Shown in pieces: positions 60,681 through 64,000 of a stretch of DNA of 64,000 bases. The notes beneath the pieces were generated by a model. The model did not search any database and was not told the origin of the DNA. It saw only the letters and a program-made list of their open reading frames with translations. Within the stretch, counting starts at the first letter, position 1. Each line of letters opens with the position of its first letter. The position numbers and the translations under genes are program-made. Source of the stretch: Lingula anatina (lineage: Eukaryota > Brachiopoda > Lingulata > Lingulida > Lingulidae). The DNA is taken from positions 131,227 to 195,226 of the forward strand of contig NW_019775633.1 of the NCBI RefSeq assembly GCF_001039355.2. The letters run 5' to 3'.

Positions 60681-61589
60681 GGAACCCAGTCAGACATAAA
60701 CATTCCCATTTATTTATTTCATCAGGTATTAAAAACTACAGTGCTTGCTGAAATCACACTTTATTTGCAATGAAAAAGGTCTTTCCGCAATTTGATATGA
60801 TTTTATTATTTTTACGACTCTTCGGTTGATAAGCTCTCCATCTGTTTCTAGAACTGACCATATATTAGCAAATCACAAAATGGTTTCAACAAGACCAGAT
60901 TTACTCCAACATTGCATCCTGTCCAGAGAGTTAAACAACTGCTCCACCAGGCGTCTGGGCACCGTGACCCAGCGTTTGGCCTCTATGTACCTGCCGATTG
61001 TTTCGTCCCAACTCTTTCCTTTGTTACTAGTACGATGGAAATACTTCGAAATGGTGTCCAAGACAATGTACCAGCCTGAAAGATAAAGAAGAACACTTTA
61101 GGAAACCTTTGTCGAACTCTGCGTATGTTAATATGGATTCTTGCGATGTTTTTAAACCCAGGCCGTTTGATTTCCGAGGGTGAAAGCATAATCTGTTAGA
61201 GGATGGATGAAACAAAATCAGGAGAGAGAATTATCACTCTGGAAATGTTTATATACATCATACGTCGATATAAAATGACCACGGGACCTGTTGAATGATT
61301 TGTGTGGAATAATCTAAGTTCCAAAAAGAATGCTCCTTTTAAAATCACAATTACTGGTTCACGATTCGGATTCTTGCTACTGTCACACTGTCCTACCTGG
61401 CTTAACAATGCGAATGAGTTCCCCCAAGCAACTTCCGTCCACGTGCCCAGCACCGACAGCCCCGCACATGACAACTGCGTCGTATGTATCTGGGTGTTAC
61501 TGTAAAAGAAAGATAGTAAAAATGATCTGCAGCTCCCCTAACGGATTGCAGTAGCCTATGTCATAATACCGCCCTTATGAAAAAGTCCT

Positions 61590-61945
61590 ATAGGATCCGT
61601 GGGGGTGACGCACGTGCGACGCATTCCGGGTGTGCTCTCGACTTTGTTCGTTAGTTTTGAGGGCGTGCGCCTTACTCAACACGCAAAGGGCACTTGCTCC
61701 TTCATTGCTTGCGACGTGCGTCTTGCACAACGCGCGTCTCTCTTGCTAACTCCGTGCGAGGGGAGCAAGTTACGCTTGCGGCCTCGCTGTTCGCAGGCTA
61801 TTCGTAGAATCTTTTGGACATGTCCAACATCCTCCGTACGTGCTTACGGGCTGTCTGCGAACTCAAAATTTCGTAAGAAGGACTTGCCGTGAGATTCTAC
61901 GCAAAATTTGGACGCAAACAGCCCGTAAGAGCCCGTACGGCCGGT
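61590..61945. repeat. Dispersed repeat, inverse copy of 31566-31915
   Basis: CGTGCTTACGGGCTGTCTGC, GACTTGCCGTGAGATTCTAC and CAAAATTTGGACG are reverse complements of segments of 31566-31915. It lies where exons 2-3 of pseudogene H should be. Confidence 0.6.
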
Positions 61946-62058
61946 TGTGACCGAGGGTTTACATTTTGCACAACAGGTGCGATCAACCGACGATCTAGTT
62001 AATTTTACATTATATCCGCCAAGAATGTAACGGTAAGCCTACGTTAGTTTGTTTTCCT

Positions 62059-62207
62059 GGGCCCCGTAACTCGAAAGCATCGCGCATTGCGACCGAGTGC
62101 AAGCGTCTCGATTCCATAATTTGTCCATACTCGCCCAATATAATACACTGTAGCCTCTATGTGATAACGCTATTGGCAATACGTGATGCTTTCGAGTTAC
62201 GGGGCCC
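62059..62207. mobile_element. 149-bp palindromic MITE, best-preserved copy
   Basis: Ends GGGCCCCGTAACTCGAAAGC and GCTTTCGAGTTACGGGGCCC are perfect inverted repeats for about 22 bases. The interior is shared with 44598-44745 in the opposite orientation. Confidence 0.75.
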
Positions 62208-62892
62208 TGTACTGCATGTGTTATTGTTTGTCACCAGCCTGATTAAAGTACAGATGTTTTTTGTTGAAATTCACAGGACAGATCAGAAGTGGGCTAACAT
62301 ACACGTAATTTGATTTTGGTGGTCATTCGGATAACGGTCTGGATCCAATAATTTTGAAAGGATTCGGCACTACTGCCACATAGGACTCATGGTAACATGC
62401 AAGCCAGATCCAGACCCCCCTCCCCATATAGCTCATTAAGAATGTGTAGGATATCCTCGGAAATGGATAACTGAAGGATAATAATGCAAACAATGATTTC
62501 GTACTATCTTTGCACCGTCTGTGGAACGCCATTACTTCGCGAAAGTTACAGGACCTTTTGACTCCATGCACAGACGCGACAGGTGCGTCCTCCAATCCAG
62601 GGATTATTGTATCAAATACTTAAATGTGCCTTTGATATGTTTACTATGGCTAGTTTATTCATTGGTTGTACAATCATTAAAATTTTGAGAAACAATGTTT
62701 TTTGAAGTTGAATAAAGAAAATTAGTTCATGACATGGTTTTCTATATCACTTTAAGAATTGCGTTAGGGGTGACACTCACCTTATCGTAACCACTGGCCC
62801 ATCTTGCATACACGTCCTCACCTCTTATCTGTGATACATGATCTGTTAAGTTCAATCAACCTAGGTAAATTTTTGTCCTTCGTTTTAGGCGT

Positions 62893-64000
62893 TCTTGCTT
62901 TTAATTTATGAAGTAATTCCGAAGTGTTCGCCTTCTAACGCCTACCCCTATATCATTTGCAGGGCCGTCTGCTGTTGACGTGTCCTTTCGAAAATTAAAC
63001 AAGGTATATAGTGCTATAAGAAAAAAACAAAGCAAGCAAAAATATAGCTTTCTTCAATTTTACAGTCTTGTTTATTAAATAATGTTATTTTGCTGGCTTT
63101 TAAACCTGTTTTCTATAGATTCAAATATTTCTACATATTTTCAGATTGAAGGAAAAGTAATAGACTCCAGATCGACTGTGACAGCAAAATTTTAAAGTAT
63201 TGAAGGATTTACAAAGATTCCACTCGTTTTTTCACCAAGCTGCCCTTCCCGTGTCATCCATAGTATAATGTACAGATAGTAAAATTGCCACTATAGGCTG
63301 AAAGAAACGAGATTATTAAGTACATTGCCCTTATTTTTTTCAACCCTTAATCAATAGAAGCTAGAAAAACTATAAGTTAATTTACCGTTAGGTTCCAAAC
63401 GCATATGGATAAGTAGATTGTTGTGCCATATTTGTGATATCGGGGAAACGTAACCTTCGCATGAGGGTCATTAGCATAATAAAGATGCCACGCATGTTAA
63501 TATAAATTGTCCTAGCGTTTTGACTGTTTTTATATAACAAGCCTGCAAAAAACTTCATTAAACACAGTGAAAAGCAATTTTTACTCGATATTGTTGACAG
63601 GTACATGAAGAGATATTTGATATAAAATTCCTTACTGATTGTTTTAAGAAGAAAAATATTCAAAACCTTATCATTTGATCAAAATTTTGGTAAATGGGCA
63701 TTTTTGTTTTAGTTTAAGGTTCTTTGATAATAGTTTTTAATTCATCTGTGTATTTGCTCCTCTTTCTTGGGCCACTGCTTATCAAGACTGATCATATGGT
63801 CATACAGTACCCGAGCAACTCCACAGTCGGCATTTGAAATGGCAAAAAATACTCAAAACTTAAAAACGCCTAGGTGTGAACCGCTTTGGCTCTCATCGTG
63901 CTTTTTAACGTCATAGGTGAAGTCAAACGTGATCTCAGTGTAAAACAAAATGGAAATAAAGGCATCTGATGTCATCTAACTAGGAACATTAAGGGCAGGC
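62893..64000. other. AT-rich terminal stretch, no gene recognised
   Basis: No family exon or other conserved frame could be identified. The 91-codon minus-strand frame at 63388-63663 is AT-rich, low in recognisable motifs, and not supported. Confidence 0.4.

Larger units (their letters stand above)
56426..60872. other. Large intergenic region between copies G and H, mostly repeats
   Basis: No conserved gene seen. It contains a TG microsatellite (57229-57260), a dispersed repeat at 57269-57330 shared with 656-720, a tandem pair at about 57.6-58.7 and 59.0-59.95 kb, and a palindromic element at 60448-60680. Short frames at 56697, 58171, 58465, 58984 and 59817 lie in or between repeats and are not supported as genes. 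Confidence 0.55.
60873..62892 (-). pseudogene. METTL27: METTL27-like pseudogene, copy H
   Basis: Exon 5 (60873-61075) and exon 4 (61397-61489) remain spliceable and in frame, and exon 4 keeps YDAVVMCGAVGAGHVDGSCL. Exon 1 (62781-62892) is broken: the position of the start codon reads ACG, and a net two-base deletion shifts the frame in the middle (ITDKR then EDVYARWA in another frame). Exons 2 and 3, which would carry SAM motif I, are not found between 61490 and 62780; that space holds two repeats. Exon 5 has lost the usual QYAFQVK end and runs on to a different C-terminus. It belongs to the subgroup of copies E and G. Confidence 0.85.

Noticed and set aside
1-64000. tRNA or rRNA genes
   Set aside because: No cloverleaf with matching A and B boxes or rRNA-like block was found by reading; a covariance-model search would be needed to exclude degenerate ones.

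Overview
The window is animal nuclear DNA. It has long AT-rich introns with GT-AG (and some GC-AG) splice sites, eukaryotic polyadenylation signals, abundant microsatellites and inverted-repeat transposon remnants, and proteins with clear metazoan orthologues. Gene content suggests an invertebrate bilaterian, possibly an invertebrate deuterostome such as a lancelet or acorn worm, or a mollusc; the species cannot be settled from the sequence alone. Single N bases at 161, 27557 and 35004, two of them beside G runs, and a near-identical local duplication at one of them look like whole-genome-shotgun assembly marks.

Layout. (1) 1-4.8 kb: two tandem plus-strand genes ending in a Caspr/neurexin-type fibrinogen-like domain. 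Only the last exon of the first is in the window; the second is complete (signal peptide, PAN/apple domain, fibrinogen-like domain, four exons, 299 residues). (2) 6.9-8.8 kb, minus strand: a complete five-exon NAA50 N-terminal acetyltransferase gene (156 residues). (3) 9.85-25.3 kb, plus strand, head-to-head with NAA50: a 30-exon NFRKB gene (about 1411 residues), a subunit of the INO80 chromatin-remodelling complex, with an acidic N-terminus, DEUBAD region, winged-helix domain and a long tail of GGKP repeats. Its introns hold a 1.4-kb inverted-repeat element and duplicated 3' splice sites. (4) 27.0-62.9 kb: a cluster of METTL27-like (WBSCR27-type) class I SAM-dependent methyltransferase genes. 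Seven are intact at reading-frame level (copies A-G; six minus, E plus), each with the same five-exon structure and 217 or 218 residues, and one is a clear pseudogene (H). B and C arose by a roughly 4.5-kb tandem duplication; D and F are close duplicates separated by the inverted copy E.

The cluster is studded with mobile DNA. The best case is a 663-bp transposon in intron 4 of copy B with perfect 79-bp terminal inverted repeats and an 8-bp target duplication, carrying the start of a RecQ-like helicase. A composite inverted-repeat element sits in intron 2 of copy D and is absent from copy F. Other elements include palindromic MITE-like repeats, LINE reverse-transcriptase tails and a 57.6-60 kb tandem repeat. 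Copies B, C, D and F share a GC 5' splice site in intron 2 and a Val-Cys variant of the SAM-binding motif, while A, E and G use GT and keep Ala-Ala, giving an internal phylogeny of the family.

NAA50 and NFRKB are housekeeping genes sharing a short intergenic promoter region. The METTL27-like cluster looks like a lineage-specific expansion of an enzyme family whose substrate is not established.
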